NCBI GenBank assembly: GCA_964276095.1
Contig: CAXYDR010000003.1
Location: forward strand, 1,674,001 to 1,738,000
Source: GCA-2733415 sp964276095
GTDB lineage: Bacteria > Bacteroidota > Bacteroidia > Flavobacteriales > Flavobacteriaceae
Length of the DNA: 64,000 nucleotides
Reading direction: 5' to 3'
In this document: one piece after another, positions 43,470 through 51,641 of the stretch
Layout: each line of letters begins with the position of its first letter
Numbering within the stretch: the stretch's first letter is position 1
The notes under the pieces: generated by a model
Databases searched by the model: none
Seen by the model: only the letters and a program-made list of their open reading frames with translations
Told to the model about the DNA's origin: nothing
Program-made: the position numbers and the translations under genes

Positions 43470-44204
43470 ATGATGAAAGAAGAAGAGTTTACATTTTTTG
43501 AAGCATATTTATCGGAAGAGCTTTCTGAGGAAGAACGCTTATCTTTTGAAAATAGGTTAAATAAGGAACATGAATTATCAGTAGCCTTTAATAACTATAA
43601 AGAGTTATATGGTTTTTTAGAACATAAGTTTACTACCGAGAAAGCTACTGAAGCACTTAGGGAGAATATAAATGAAATTTCCGAAGGCTACTTTACTAAT
43701 AAAAAGAAAACAAGAGTGATTAAATTTAAACCATGGCAATATGCTGCTGCGGCTAGTGTTGTTTTATTTCTTGGAATAACAATGTTTAATAACTTTGGAG
43801 GAAACCCAGTATATTCTGATTTCGCAGTACATGAAGCTTTAAGCTTAACAGAAAGAGGAAATCAAAATCAGTTATATTTAAATGCAGAACAGGCTTTTAA
43901 TACTAATAACTATGAACAAGCAGAGCAATTGTTTAGCGAAATTTTAATTACTAATCCTAATATGGTTGAGGTTAAATTATACAAAGCTATTTCCTTAATT
44001 GAGATTAATAAATTTACAGCAGCTGATAAAATATTGTTAGGTATTTCTAATCAAAATTCAGCATATAAGTATAGTGCTACATGGTACTTGGCATTAAGTA
44101 AGTTAAAACAAAAGGAATATGCTAAATGTAAAGCTATTTTAAATGAAATACCAAAAGATGCAGATTGGTACGAAAAAGCTCTAAAATTGCTTAGAAAACT
44201 ATAA
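43470..44204 (+). CDS. Membrane TPR protein, probable anti-sigma partner
   Basis: 244 residues. N-terminal cytoplasmic part (about 1-85), a membrane helix (about 90-108), and an extracytoplasmic domain with two or three TPR motifs (about 130-240: AEQAFNTNNYEQAEQLFSEIL). Start codon follows the sigma-factor stop directly, so the two are coupled. The layout (cytoplasmic N-terminus, single helix, outer sensing domain) is that of an anti-sigma factor, although no known anti-sigma motif is recognised. Confidence 0.75.
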   Translation: MMKEEEFTFFEAYLSEELSEEERLSFENRLNKEHELSVAFNNYKELYGFLEHKFTTEKATEALRENINEISEGYFTNKKKTRVIKFKPWQYAAAASVVLFLGITMFNNFGGNPVYSDFAVHEALSLTERGNQNQLYLNAEQAFNTNNYEQAEQLFSEILITNPNMVEVKLYKAISLIEINKFTAADKILLGISNQNSAYKYSATWYLALSKLKQKEYAKCKAILNEIPKDADWYEKALKLLRKL

Positions 44205-44226
44205 AACTAGTGGTTTTAATGAATAT

Positions 44227-44260
44227 AAAAATGCCCAAGATAATCAGCTTGGGCATTTTT
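44227..44260 (+). terminator. Terminator of the sigma/TPR operon
   Basis: AAAAATGCCCAAG / CTTGGGCATTTTT with an eight-base loop. Confidence 0.92.
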
Positions 44261-44266
44261 TTATGC

Positions 44267-44383
44267 TGTCATTTCGACCAGATGAGAAATCTCATATGTG
44301 TAAGTAAGTATGAGTAACACGCCAGAATAAGTCTTCAAAGAGTGATATTCAGGATACTATTTCTCCCAAAGGTGAAATGACAA
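44267..44383. repeat. Dispersed TGTCATTTCGA repeat pair
   Basis: TGTCATTTCGACCAGATGAGAAATCTCAT-type copy (44267-44295) and an inverted TTTCTCCCAAAGGTGAAATGACA copy (44361-44383). Further copies at 60384-60465, 62452-62480 and 63107-63134. Confidence 0.6.
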
Positions 44384-44405
44384 CAGAAGAATATAGTAGA
44401 ACCAA

Positions 44406-46154
44406 TTATTTCAATAGTTTTAATCCTCCATCAATCAAATGTGCGATTTCTGACCGCTCATTTTTAATCAATTCTAATCTGTCAAATAGAACGGTTTTAA
44501 ATGCTGTTGTTTTGTGATTGACAGATAATTCATATAACTCTAAAGTTAATAACCAATCAGAATTATAGTTAGTTGTGATTGAATCAAAAATATACTTCCC
44601 TTTTTCTTCTGAATAAGAATTATGATCTCTCATTTCTCTTACTTCTTTATATAAGTTTTCTAAAGCAATAGTTTGAGTATTTTTACTCACTTTAACGGTT
44701 TTTGTGTCTGAAACATGATATAGATTATCAAACGATCTAAAATCGGCACTTCCTGCATAAGCAGATACAATTGATGAACCTACTGCTAAATCAAAGGTTC
44801 CGTATTCGGGTTTGAAAAGTATCTGGTCTTTATAAGTCACCGTACAATCTTCAAATTGAATCAAAATCAGTTTTCCGTGAATATTTCTAATTCCTGTAAC
44901 ATTTAATCCTTCAACGATAATACCGCTTTCATATTCAAATGAAATTCGTTTTCCGTCATAAAAGTTATAGGCTTGTAAGTCACGAGGACCCATGTCTTCA
45001 ATAGCAAGGTTAATTCCTTTTAATCTTCCTATCGGTGAGCTAAACCCATGTATGTGTGCTTCCGTTCCGTGTCCTATTAATTCTTGTTCTCTATTTGCTA
45101 ATGCAGTTGGTCCTTCAGTTTTAAAGAATACAACATTATTGTCCTCATCTTTAATAATTTCAGTAAAAACTCCTGAAATTTCTAAGCCAGTATTTAATTC
45201 AATTGTTCCTATTTTTTTAGAATCAACTAATTTTTGTAATCCTCTCCATCCACCTTTTCTTAAGGCCATGGTTCCCGCATATTCTTCTAATACTTCCATT
45301 AAATACGCAAAATCAGGAGTAACATATAGTTGAGGTTGAGGTTTTGTAATGTCAAATTCCTGTGTAGCAACTTTAACATTATAGGGTAGTTTTCTTACAT
45401 CATCAGTCATACACCATTCACTTTCTCCTATGGAAGATAGTAATCCAGCTCCGTATATTTTAGGATCTTCAACTGTGCCAATCATTCCATATTCAACAGT
45501 CCACCAATGTAGGTTTCGTATTTGAGCCATTTCTGATAATGGAACTTTTTTGTTTTGTAATTCATTAACCAAATTTTCAGCAGCGTTTATTTCTTTAATA
45601 GAAGAACTGGCTGCTTCTTTTAAAATAGATAAATTCCTTACCGCTTCATACATGTCATTATCATGTGATGATAAAATTGCTTTAGCTCCAATTTCTCCAA
45701 AACGTCTTAAGTATTCAGCGTAATCTGGATTAGCAATTATAGGGGCATGACCTGCAGCTTCATGAATAATATCTGGAGCTGGGGTGTATTCAATATTATC
45801 TAACTGACGAATGTCTGATGCAATAACTAAAACTTTATAGGCTTGAAATTCCATAAAAGCATTCGGAGGAATAAATCCATCTACAGCTACTGCGGCCCAA
45901 CCAATTTCTTTCAAAATACGATTCATTCCATACATGCTTGGGATATTTTCAATATCTATCCCAGTCATTTCTAGTCCTTTGGTATAAGAATCATGAGCTA
46001 CTTTACTAAGATATGAAACGTTTTTACGCATTACAAAACGCCACACTGCCTGATTTATAGGAGAATAATCAGTGTAATCTTGCGGTTTGATAAATTGTTT
46101 TAAATGCGGTGGTAACCTGTCTATTAACGGGTTTGTTTGAATCTTGGCATCCAT
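44406..46154 (-). CDS. Aromatic amino acid hydroxylase with long C-terminal extension
   Basis: 582 residues from ATG 46154 (a TTG ten codons upstream is possible). The catalytic domain of the phenylalanine/tyrosine/tryptophan hydroxylase family has the 2-His-1-Glu iron site H131, H136 (HEAAGHAP) and E221 (WWTVEYG). After about residue 290 there is a further about 290-residue region not found in short bacterial phenylalanine hydroxylases; I do not recognise it. Likely converts phenylalanine to tyrosine. Divergent from the paa regulator. Confidence 0.88.
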   Translation of the reverse strand: MDAKIQTNPLIDRLPPHLKQFIKPQDYTDYSPINQAVWRFVMRKNVSYLSKVAHDSYTKGLEMTGIDIENIPSMYGMNRILKEIGWAAVAVDGFIPPNAFMEFQAYKVLVIASDIRQLDNIEYTPAPDIIHEAAGHAPIIANPDYAEYLRRFGEIGAKAILSSHDNDMYEAVRNLSILKEAASSSIKEINAAENLVNELQNKKVPLSEMAQIRNLHWWTVEYGMIGTVEDPKIYGAGLLSSIGESEWCMTDDVRKLPYNVKVATQEFDITKPQPQLYVTPDFAYLMEVLEEYAGTMALRKGGWRGLQKLVDSKKIGTIELNTGLEISGVFTEIIKDEDNNVVFFKTEGPTALANREQELIGHGTEAHIHGFSSPIGRLKGINLAIEDMGPRDLQAYNFYDGKRISFEYESGIIVEGLNVTGIRNIHGKLILIQFEDCTVTYKDQILFKPEYGTFDLAVGSSIVSAYAGSADFRSFDNLYHVSDTKTVKVSKNTQTIALENLYKEVREMRDHNSYSEEKGKYIFDSITTNYNSDWLLTLELYELSVNHKTTAFKTVLFDRLELIKNERSEIAHLIDGGLKLLK

Positions 46155-46261
46155 TCTTCTTTGATTAAATATTTTAAACAAAGCTATGAATTATTATCAA
46201 GCTCAGAATATCAAGAATGACTATTATTTTATCAATTAAATGGAATTCTATATATTAGCAT

Positions 46262-46279
46262 CTAACTAACGTTAATTAG
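46262..46279. promoter_or_regulatory. Palindromic operator candidate 1
   Basis: CTAACTAACGTTAATTAG, palindromic but for two positions, 6 bases before the TetR gene. Probably where the TetR protein binds its own promoter. Confidence 0.5.
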
Positions 46280-46284
46280 CCTTA

Positions 46285-46854
46285 ATGAAAACCTCCATAA
46301 GAAAACAAGAGATTATAAATAAGTCTGAAATTCTTTTCAAAGAAAAGGGCTACAGCGCTGTTACTATGCGTGATATTGCTGCTGTTATGGGGATGAAAGC
46401 CGCTAGTTTGTACAATCACATTAAGTCAAAACAGGAAATTCTTTCTGAAATTATATTGTCTTTAGCCGAGCAGTTTACTTCTGGTATGGATGCTATTGTG
46501 GCTTCTGAAAAAACAACATTAGAAAAATTACAAGAAATAATAGCATTACATATTCAAATTACATCAAGCCACCCTAATGGAATGGCATCTTTAAATGCTA
46601 ATTGGATGCATTTAGAGGAAAAGTTAGATTATTATTTTGAATTGAGAGATGGTTACGAAGATAGTTTTAGGAAGATAATTGTTAATGGAATTGATAAGAA
46701 TGAAATCTCAGAAGTTAATCCTGAAGTATTGTTGTTTTCAATGTTATCAACTTTACGATCACTATACCTATGGATTCCAAAAAAAGATGATGTAAATCTT
46801 AAGGATTTAGATGCTGATTTAAGTAAGGTATTACTCGAAGGAGTAATAGTATAA
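46285..46854 (+). CDS. TetR-family regulator of the paa operon
   Basis: 189 residues. N-terminal helix-turn-helix (about 10-55: ILFKEKGYSAVTMRDIAAVMGMKAASLYNHIKSK) and an all-helical ligand domain. TetR proteins of this location repress phenylacetate genes and are released by phenylacetyl-CoA in several bacteria; the ligand here is inferred from position. It is the first gene of the paa direction and is flanked by two palindromes. Confidence 0.85.
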   Translation: MKTSIRKQEIINKSEILFKEKGYSAVTMRDIAAVMGMKAASLYNHIKSKQEILSEIILSLAEQFTSGMDAIVASEKTTLEKLQEIIALHIQITSSHPNGMASLNANWMHLEEKLDYYFELRDGYEDSFRKIIVNGIDKNEISEVNPEVLLFSMLSTLRSLYLWIPKKDDVNLKDLDADLSKVLLEGVIV

Positions 46855-46906
46855 TATTTTGGCGCTAATCCGTAAACTAAAAACACATTCATAAACTTGC
46901 AAAACT

Positions 46907-46924
46907 AACTAACAATTGTTAGTT
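46907..46924. promoter_or_regulatory. Palindromic operator candidate 2
   Basis: AACTAACAATTGTTAGTT, perfect 18-bp palindrome, 23 bases before paaE. It shares CTAAC half-sites with operator candidate 1. Confidence 0.6.
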
Positions 46925-46946
46925 TTGAGAAAATTACAAAAAGCAT

Positions 46947-48023
46947 ATGGCTGATTTTCAAAAATTAGTAGTAAAAGATATACATAAAGAAACTAAAGAT
47001 ACGGTTGCAGTTACGTTTGAAGTACCTGAATCGTTACATGAAGAGTTTCAATATAAACAAGGACAGCATTTAAATATTAAAAAAGATATTAATGGTGAAG
47101 ATATTCGTCGTTCATATTCATTGTGTTCTAGTCCGATAGAAAATAAATGGCAAGTAGCTATTAAAAAAATAAAGGGAGGAGTTTTTTCAACTTATGCAAA
47201 TGACGAACTAAAAGCGGGAGATGTGTTAGAAGTAACGGCTCCTGATGGAAAGTTTTTTGTAGAGGTAGATGTTACTAAACCAAAACATTATATTGTTTTT
47301 GCTGCTGGTAGTGGTATCACACCAATTCTATCTATTATAAAAACGCATTTGTCTCTTGAGCCAGAAGCAACTGTTCAGTTGTTCTATTTGAATAGCAAAG
47401 TGAAAAGTATTATCTTTAAGGATGAAATAGAAGGTCTTAAGAATACGTTCTTAAACAGGTTTGAGGTTTTCTACTTTTTAACAAAAGAGAACAGAGGGAT
47501 TCCTTTATTAAAAGGAAGATTTACTTCTGAAAAACTTCAAGAATTAACAAGTAAAGTGATTGATATACCATCTGTTGATGAATGCTTTTTGTGTGGTCCT
47601 GAGGAAATGATTTTCTTAATTAGAGATGAATTAGTTGCAGCAGGTTTATCAAAAGAAAAAGTACACTTTGAATTATTTAACGCAGGTAATACTGAGGAAG
47701 ATAAAAAACATATTGCTGAAGTATTAGAACATCAGGCAGAACATACTGAAATCACCATTATTGATGGAGATAAAGAATTTCATTTTGAAATGGATGTTGC
47801 TGATCACGATAATATTCTTGATGCAGCTTTAGCGAATGACGCTGATTTACCTTTTGCTTGTAAAGGAGGAGTATGTTGTACCTGTAGAGCAAAAGTGATT
47901 GAAGGTAAAGTAGAAATGAAATTAAATTACGGATTAGAACCAGATGAGGTGGAAGCGGGTTATGTACTAACTTGTCAAGCAGTTCCAACTACTGATAAAG
48001 TAGTGGTAGATTTTGATGCGTAG
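46947..48023 (+). CDS. paaE: Phenylacetyl-CoA epoxidase reductase PaaE
   Basis: 358 residues. FAD-binding part (about 1-105, with RSYSLCSSP), NAD-binding part (about 108-240, FAAGSGITPILSIIKTHL), C-terminal plant-type 2Fe-2S ferredoxin domain with CKGGVCCTC (about 305-313) and a fourth Cys near 345. Passes electrons from NAD(P)H to the PaaA oxygenase. First structural gene of the operon. Confidence 0.95.
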   Translation: MADFQKLVVKDIHKETKDTVAVTFEVPESLHEEFQYKQGQHLNIKKDINGEDIRRSYSLCSSPIENKWQVAIKKIKGGVFSTYANDELKAGDVLEVTAPDGKFFVEVDVTKPKHYIVFAAGSGITPILSIIKTHLSLEPEATVQLFYLNSKVKSIIFKDEIEGLKNTFLNRFEVFYFLTKENRGIPLLKGRFTSEKLQELTSKVIDIPSVDECFLCGPEEMIFLIRDELVAAGLSKEKVHFELFNAGNTEEDKKHIAEVLEHQAEHTEITIIDGDKEFHFEMDVADHDNILDAALANDADLPFACKGGVCCTCRAKVIEGKVEMKLNYGLEPDEVEAGYVLTCQAVPTTDKVVVDFDA

Positions 48024-48117
48024 ATAAAATAATGAATACCGAATTTCAAATAATGAATACCGAAGTGAATCTTCTTAATTCAGTATTAGTTACTCGTTAT
48101 TCTAAATTCATATTGAT
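48024..48117 (+). repeat. Intergenic repeat, AATGAATACCGAA type
   Basis: AATGAATACCGAA occurs twice (48031-48043 and 48052-48064), followed by a loosely complementary TTCAGTATTAGTTACTCGTTATTC. Related sequences occupy 54825-54900 and 58588-58662. Confidence 0.55.
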
Positions 48118-49065
48118 ATGAGTGAAGAAGAAATTAAAAAACATGAAATTGCGTTTGAGCAAAAAATCACTGATGACGTTCGTATAGAGCCGAAAGATTG
48201 GATGCCTGAGAAATATAGAAAAACTCAAATTCGTCAAATTTCTCAACATGCACATTCTGAAATTGTAGGGATGTTACCTGAAGGAAATTGGATTACCAGA
48301 GCGCCATCATTAAGAAGAAAAGTTGCTTTGTTGGCTAAAATTCAAGATGAAGCTGGTCACGGATTGTATTTATACAGTGCTTGTGAAACTTTAGGGATTT
48401 CTCGTGATGAATTATATGAACAATTACATACAGGGAAAGCGAAATACTCAAGTATTTTTAATTACCCAACTGTAACTTGGGCAGATATGGGTGCTGTTGG
48501 ATGGTTAGTTGATGGAGCAGCAATTATCAATCAAATTCCATTGATGAATACTTCTTATGGGCCATACGCAAGAGCAATGGTTCGTGTATGTAAAGAGGAA
48601 AGTTTTCACCAGCGTCAAGGGTTTGAAATCATGCTGAAATTAGTGAATGGAAGCGAAGAGCAAAAAGAAATGGCTCAAGATGCATTGAATAGATGGTGGT
48701 GGCCATCATTAATGATGTTAGGTCCTACTGATGCAGAATCGGTACATACAGCTCAATCTTTACGTTGGAAATTAAAACGTAAAACTAATGATGAATTACG
48801 TCAGCAGTTTATAGATCAAACTGTTCCTCAAGCTGAGGTGTTAGGATTGACTATCCCAGATCCAGATTTAAAATGGAATGAAGAACGTCAAAGCTATGAT
48901 TTTGGTGCAATTGATTGGGACGAGTTTTGGCAAGTAGTTAAAGGTCACGGTCCTTGTAATAAAGAAAGATTAAGTGCAAGAGTAAATGCTTGGGAAGAAG
49001 GAACTTGGGTTCGTGATGGAGCAATGGCATTTGCAGCAAAAAAAGAAATTAAAAAAGCAGTATAA
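48118..49065 (+). CDS. paaA: Phenylacetyl-CoA epoxidase catalytic subunit PaaA
   Basis: 315 residues. Four-helix ferritin-like diiron fold with the ligand-bearing segments IQDEAGHGLYLYSACETLG (about 76-94) and CKEESFHQRQGFEIM (about 159-173). Catalyses epoxidation of the phenylacetyl-CoA ring. Second subunits follow. Confidence 0.97.
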   Translation: MSEEEIKKHEIAFEQKITDDVRIEPKDWMPEKYRKTQIRQISQHAHSEIVGMLPEGNWITRAPSLRRKVALLAKIQDEAGHGLYLYSACETLGISRDELYEQLHTGKAKYSSIFNYPTVTWADMGAVGWLVDGAAIINQIPLMNTSYGPYARAMVRVCKEESFHQRQGFEIMLKLVNGSEEQKEMAQDALNRWWWPSLMMLGPTDAESVHTAQSLRWKLKRKTNDELRQQFIDQTVPQAEVLGLTIPDPDLKWNEERQSYDFGAIDWDEFWQVVKGHGPCNKERLSARVNAWEEGTWVRDGAMAFAAKKEIKKAV

Positions 49066-49095
49066 TTCTCTTTAAGAGATTCAAAAAGAATATCG

Positions 49096-49380
49096 ATGAA
49101 AAATAATTGGCCTCTTTGGGAAGTATTTATAAGAAGTAAAAACGGATTAGAACACAAACATTGTGGAAGTCTTCATGCATCTGATGCCGAAATGGCTTTA
49201 GAAAACGCAAGAGATGTCTATACACGTAGATTAGAAGGTGTTAGTATTTGGGTAGTAGAATCAAAAGATATTACTGCTACTAATCCAGAAAACAATGGTG
49301 AGTTATTCGAGCCAGCACAAGATAAGGTTTACAGGCACCCTACGTTTTATAAATTGCCAGATGAATTAAAACACATGTAA
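49096..49380 (+). CDS. paaB: Phenylacetyl-CoA epoxidase subunit PaaB
   Basis: 94 residues, the usual length. Contains the conserved WPLWEVFIRSKNGLEHKHCGSLHA start and ARDVYTRRLEGVSIWVV. Small structural subunit that joins PaaA-PaaC units. Confidence 0.96.
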   Translation: MKNNWPLWEVFIRSKNGLEHKHCGSLHASDAEMALENARDVYTRRLEGVSIWVVESKDITATNPENNGELFEPAQDKVYRHPTFYKLPDELKHM

Positions 49381-49436
49381 TTTTAGTGTAACTAAAATTA
49401 CAATTCCTGTGTAAACGGGAAACTAATTTAAAGATC

Positions 49437-49450
49437 CCCACTTTCGTGGG
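49437..49450 (+). promoter_or_regulatory. Hairpin before paaC
   Basis: CCCAC-TTTC-GTGGG, ends 8 bases before the ATG at 49459. The same hairpin precedes paaH (51620). Confidence 0.55.
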
Positions 49451-49458
49451 CATTAAAG

Positions 49459-50214
49459 ATGAAAAACGAAAACTTATATAATTACATACTAGGTGTAGCT
49501 GATAATTCATTAATTCTTGGACAAAGAATAGGTGAGTTGTGTGGTCATGGTCCTAGTTTAGAAACGGATATTGCTTGTACAAATGTTTCTTTAGATTTAT
49601 TCGGACAAGTTCGTAGTTATTTCCAGTATGCAGCAGAAATTGCTGGGGAAGGAAAAACAGAAGATGATATTGCTTTTTTACGTAGAGAGCGTGAGTATAA
49701 AAATGTATTGTTGGTAGAACAACCAAATACAGACTTTGCTTATACAATTGTTCGTCAGTTTTTGTTTGATGTGTATCATTTGTTGTTTTTACAAGAATTA
49801 CAAAATAGTACAGATGAAACTCTTGTGGCAATAGCTAAGAAATCAATTAAAGAAGTGAGTTATCATGAACGTTTTTCTTCTGATTGGATAAAACGTTTAG
49901 GTGATGGTACAGAAGTAAGTAACCAGAAAATTCAAGAAGCAATAAATAATTTGTGGACCTATACAGATGAATTATTTCATCAAACTGATGCTGATAAAGC
50001 TATGGTAACTGCTGGAGTTGGAGTAGATGTAACTGCTTTAAAAAAGGCATATTATGCTAAAGTTAATTCAGTTTTAGAAATAGCAACTATTGCAATTCCT
50101 GAATCAAAATGGTTTCAAAAAGGAGGTAAAGAAGGTGTGCACACTGAACATTTAGGGTTTATGTTATCCGATATGCAATATATGCAACGAACTTACCCAG
50201 GTATGGAGTGGTAA
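49459..50214 (+). CDS. paaC: Phenylacetyl-CoA epoxidase subunit PaaC
   Basis: 251 residues. All-helical structural partner of PaaA, with GVADNSLILGQRIGELCGHGP at the start and SYHERFSSDWIKRLGDGTEVS in the middle. It lacks a full set of iron ligands, as known for PaaC. Part of the PaaABCE complex. Confidence 0.96.
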   Translation: MKNENLYNYILGVADNSLILGQRIGELCGHGPSLETDIACTNVSLDLFGQVRSYFQYAAEIAGEGKTEDDIAFLRREREYKNVLLVEQPNTDFAYTIVRQFLFDVYHLLFLQELQNSTDETLVAIAKKSIKEVSYHERFSSDWIKRLGDGTEVSNQKIQEAINNLWTYTDELFHQTDADKAMVTAGVGVDVTALKKAYYAKVNSVLEIATIAIPESKWFQKGGKEGVHTEHLGFMLSDMQYMQRTYPGMEW

Positions 50215-50233
50215 TAATAGAATAGAATAAATA

Positions 50234-50725
50234 ATGGTTCCTCAAATAGATAAAGAATTACATCCGATTTTAGCTCAGGTTTCTGACCCAGAAATCCCTG
50301 TATTGTCTATTTTGGAAATGGGAGTTGTACGATCTGCACAATTAATTAATGGTGTTGTTCAGGTTGTTATTACACCTACTTATTCAGGATGTCCAGCAAT
50401 GGATGTAATTGGAGATGATATAAAAAAGATACTGAAAGAGAATGGATATGATGCTACTGTTAAATTAGTATTATCTCCAGCTTGGACTACCGATTGGATT
50501 ACTGCGAAAGGAAGAAAAGCATTACTTGATTATGGTATAGCTCCACCTTTAGATGCAGAAGCTGATAAAGATGTTTTATTAGGAAGTAAAAAATTAGTTG
50601 GCTGCCCACAATGTGGCTCCACAAATACTAAGATGGTCAGTCAGTTTGGCTCCACGGCATGTAAAGCGTTCTTTCAATGTGAAGATTGTTTAGAGCCTTT
50701 TGACTACTTTAAATGTTTAAAATAA
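50234..50725 (+). CDS. paaD: PaaD, MIP18-like Fe-S maturation protein
   Basis: 163 residues. An N-terminal MIP18 domain (VSDPEIPVLSILEMGVVR) and a C-terminal zinc-ribbon-like part with CPQC...C...CEDC spacing. PaaD is thought to help load iron-sulfur clusters on the epoxidase. 19 bases after paaC. Confidence 0.93.
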   Translation: MVPQIDKELHPILAQVSDPEIPVLSILEMGVVRSAQLINGVVQVVITPTYSGCPAMDVIGDDIKKILKENGYDATVKLVLSPAWTTDWITAKGRKALLDYGIAPPLDAEADKDVLLGSKKLVGCPQCGSTNTKMVSQFGSTACKAFFQCEDCLEPFDYFKCLK

Positions 50726-50732
50726 TTAAATC

Positions 50733-50753
50733 ATTCCCGCTATAAGCGGGAAT
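50733..50753 (+). promoter_or_regulatory. Hairpin before paaG
   Basis: ATTCCCGCT-ATA-AGCGGGAAT, 18 bases before the ATG at 50772. No T-run. Confidence 0.55.
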
Positions 50754-50771
50754 TGGTGTTTATATAAAGAT

Positions 50772-51551
50772 ATGAGTTCAATAACTTTAAAAATAGAAAA
50801 TAACGTTGCGTATCTTACGCTTAATCGCCCTGATGTATTCAATAGTTTCAATAGAGAGATGGCATTGAATCTTCAAGGAAAATTAGATGACTGCGAAAAG
50901 AACGATGAGGTTAGAGCAATTGTTTTAACTGGAAAGGGAAAAGCATTTTGTGCAGGTCAGGATTTAAAAGAAGTGACTACTCCAGAATTGAATCCTGGAT
51001 TTAAAGCTATTTTAGAAGAACACTATAATCCAATTATCGAACGAATTAGAGCTATTGAAAAACCAGTAATTGGTGCTGTTAATGGTGTTGCAGCAGGCGC
51101 AGGAGCTAATATTGCATTAGCTTGTGATATTGTTGTAGCAAATGAAAAAGCTAGTTTTATTCAGGCATTTAGTAAAATAGGTTTGATACCTGATAGTGCA
51201 GGAACTTTTTTTTTACCACGTTTAATTGGTCTTCAAAAAGCAACAGCTTTAATGATGACTGGTGATAAGGTAGATGCTATAGAAGCTGAACGTATTGGGA
51301 TGATATATAAATATTTCTCAGTAGAAAATTTTGAAGAAGAGGTAAATAAGTTAGCCGTTAAAATGGCTAAAATGCCAACTAAAGGGTTGGGATTAACAAA
51401 AAGAGTATTGAACGAATCTTTAGTAAATAATTTACAAGAGCAATTAGCTTTAGAGTCTAAATACCAAATCGAAGCAGCTCAAACAGAAGACTATTCAGAA
51501 GGGGTAAATGCCTTTATGGAAAAAAGGAAACCTAATTTTATAGGTAAGTAA
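50772..51551 (+). CDS. paaG: Enoyl-CoA isomerase/hydratase, PaaG-like
   Basis: 259 residues, crotonase fold. Oxyanion-hole segments AFCAGQDLKE (about 59-68) and NGVAAGAGANIALACD (about 107-122), FSKIGLIPDSAGTFFLPRL. In the paa pathway PaaG turns ring-epoxide CoA into the oxepin form. Another crotonase lies at 57830, so the assignment among PaaF/PaaG is by position and motif only. Confidence 0.82.
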   Translation: MSSITLKIENNVAYLTLNRPDVFNSFNREMALNLQGKLDDCEKNDEVRAIVLTGKGKAFCAGQDLKEVTTPELNPGFKAILEEHYNPIIERIRAIEKPVIGAVNGVAAGAGANIALACDIVVANEKASFIQAFSKIGLIPDSAGTFFLPRLIGLQKATALMMTGDKVDAIEAERIGMIYKYFSVENFEEEVNKLAVKMAKMPTKGLGLTKRVLNESLVNNLQEQLALESKYQIEAAQTEDYSEGVNAFMEKRKPNFIGK

Positions 51552-51564
51552 TATTCTAATTTAG

Positions 51565-51590
51565 TTGTCACACTGAGCTTGTCGAAGTGT
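51565..51590 (+). repeat. Dispersed repeat, TGTCACACTGAGC type
   Basis: TTGTCACACTGAGCTTGTCGAAGTGT, a self-complementary element, occupies the gap before paaH. Related in style to the TGTCATTTCGA repeats elsewhere in the window. Confidence 0.45.
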
Positions 51591-51619
51591 AAATAATAAT
51601 AAGTTCAATTTAAAAGTTA

Positions 51620-51633
51620 CCCACTTTCGTGGG
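51620..51633 (+). promoter_or_regulatory. Hairpin before paaH
   Basis: CCCAC-TTTC-GTGGG again, 8 bases before the ATG at 51642, same place and sequence as before paaC. Confidence 0.55.
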
Positions 51634-51641
51634 CAATAAAT

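Noticed and set aside
44406..46154. Extension of the hydroxylase as a frameshift or fusion error
   Set aside because: The reading frame is continuous with normal codon use and no stop or shift; I report it as a true extension.
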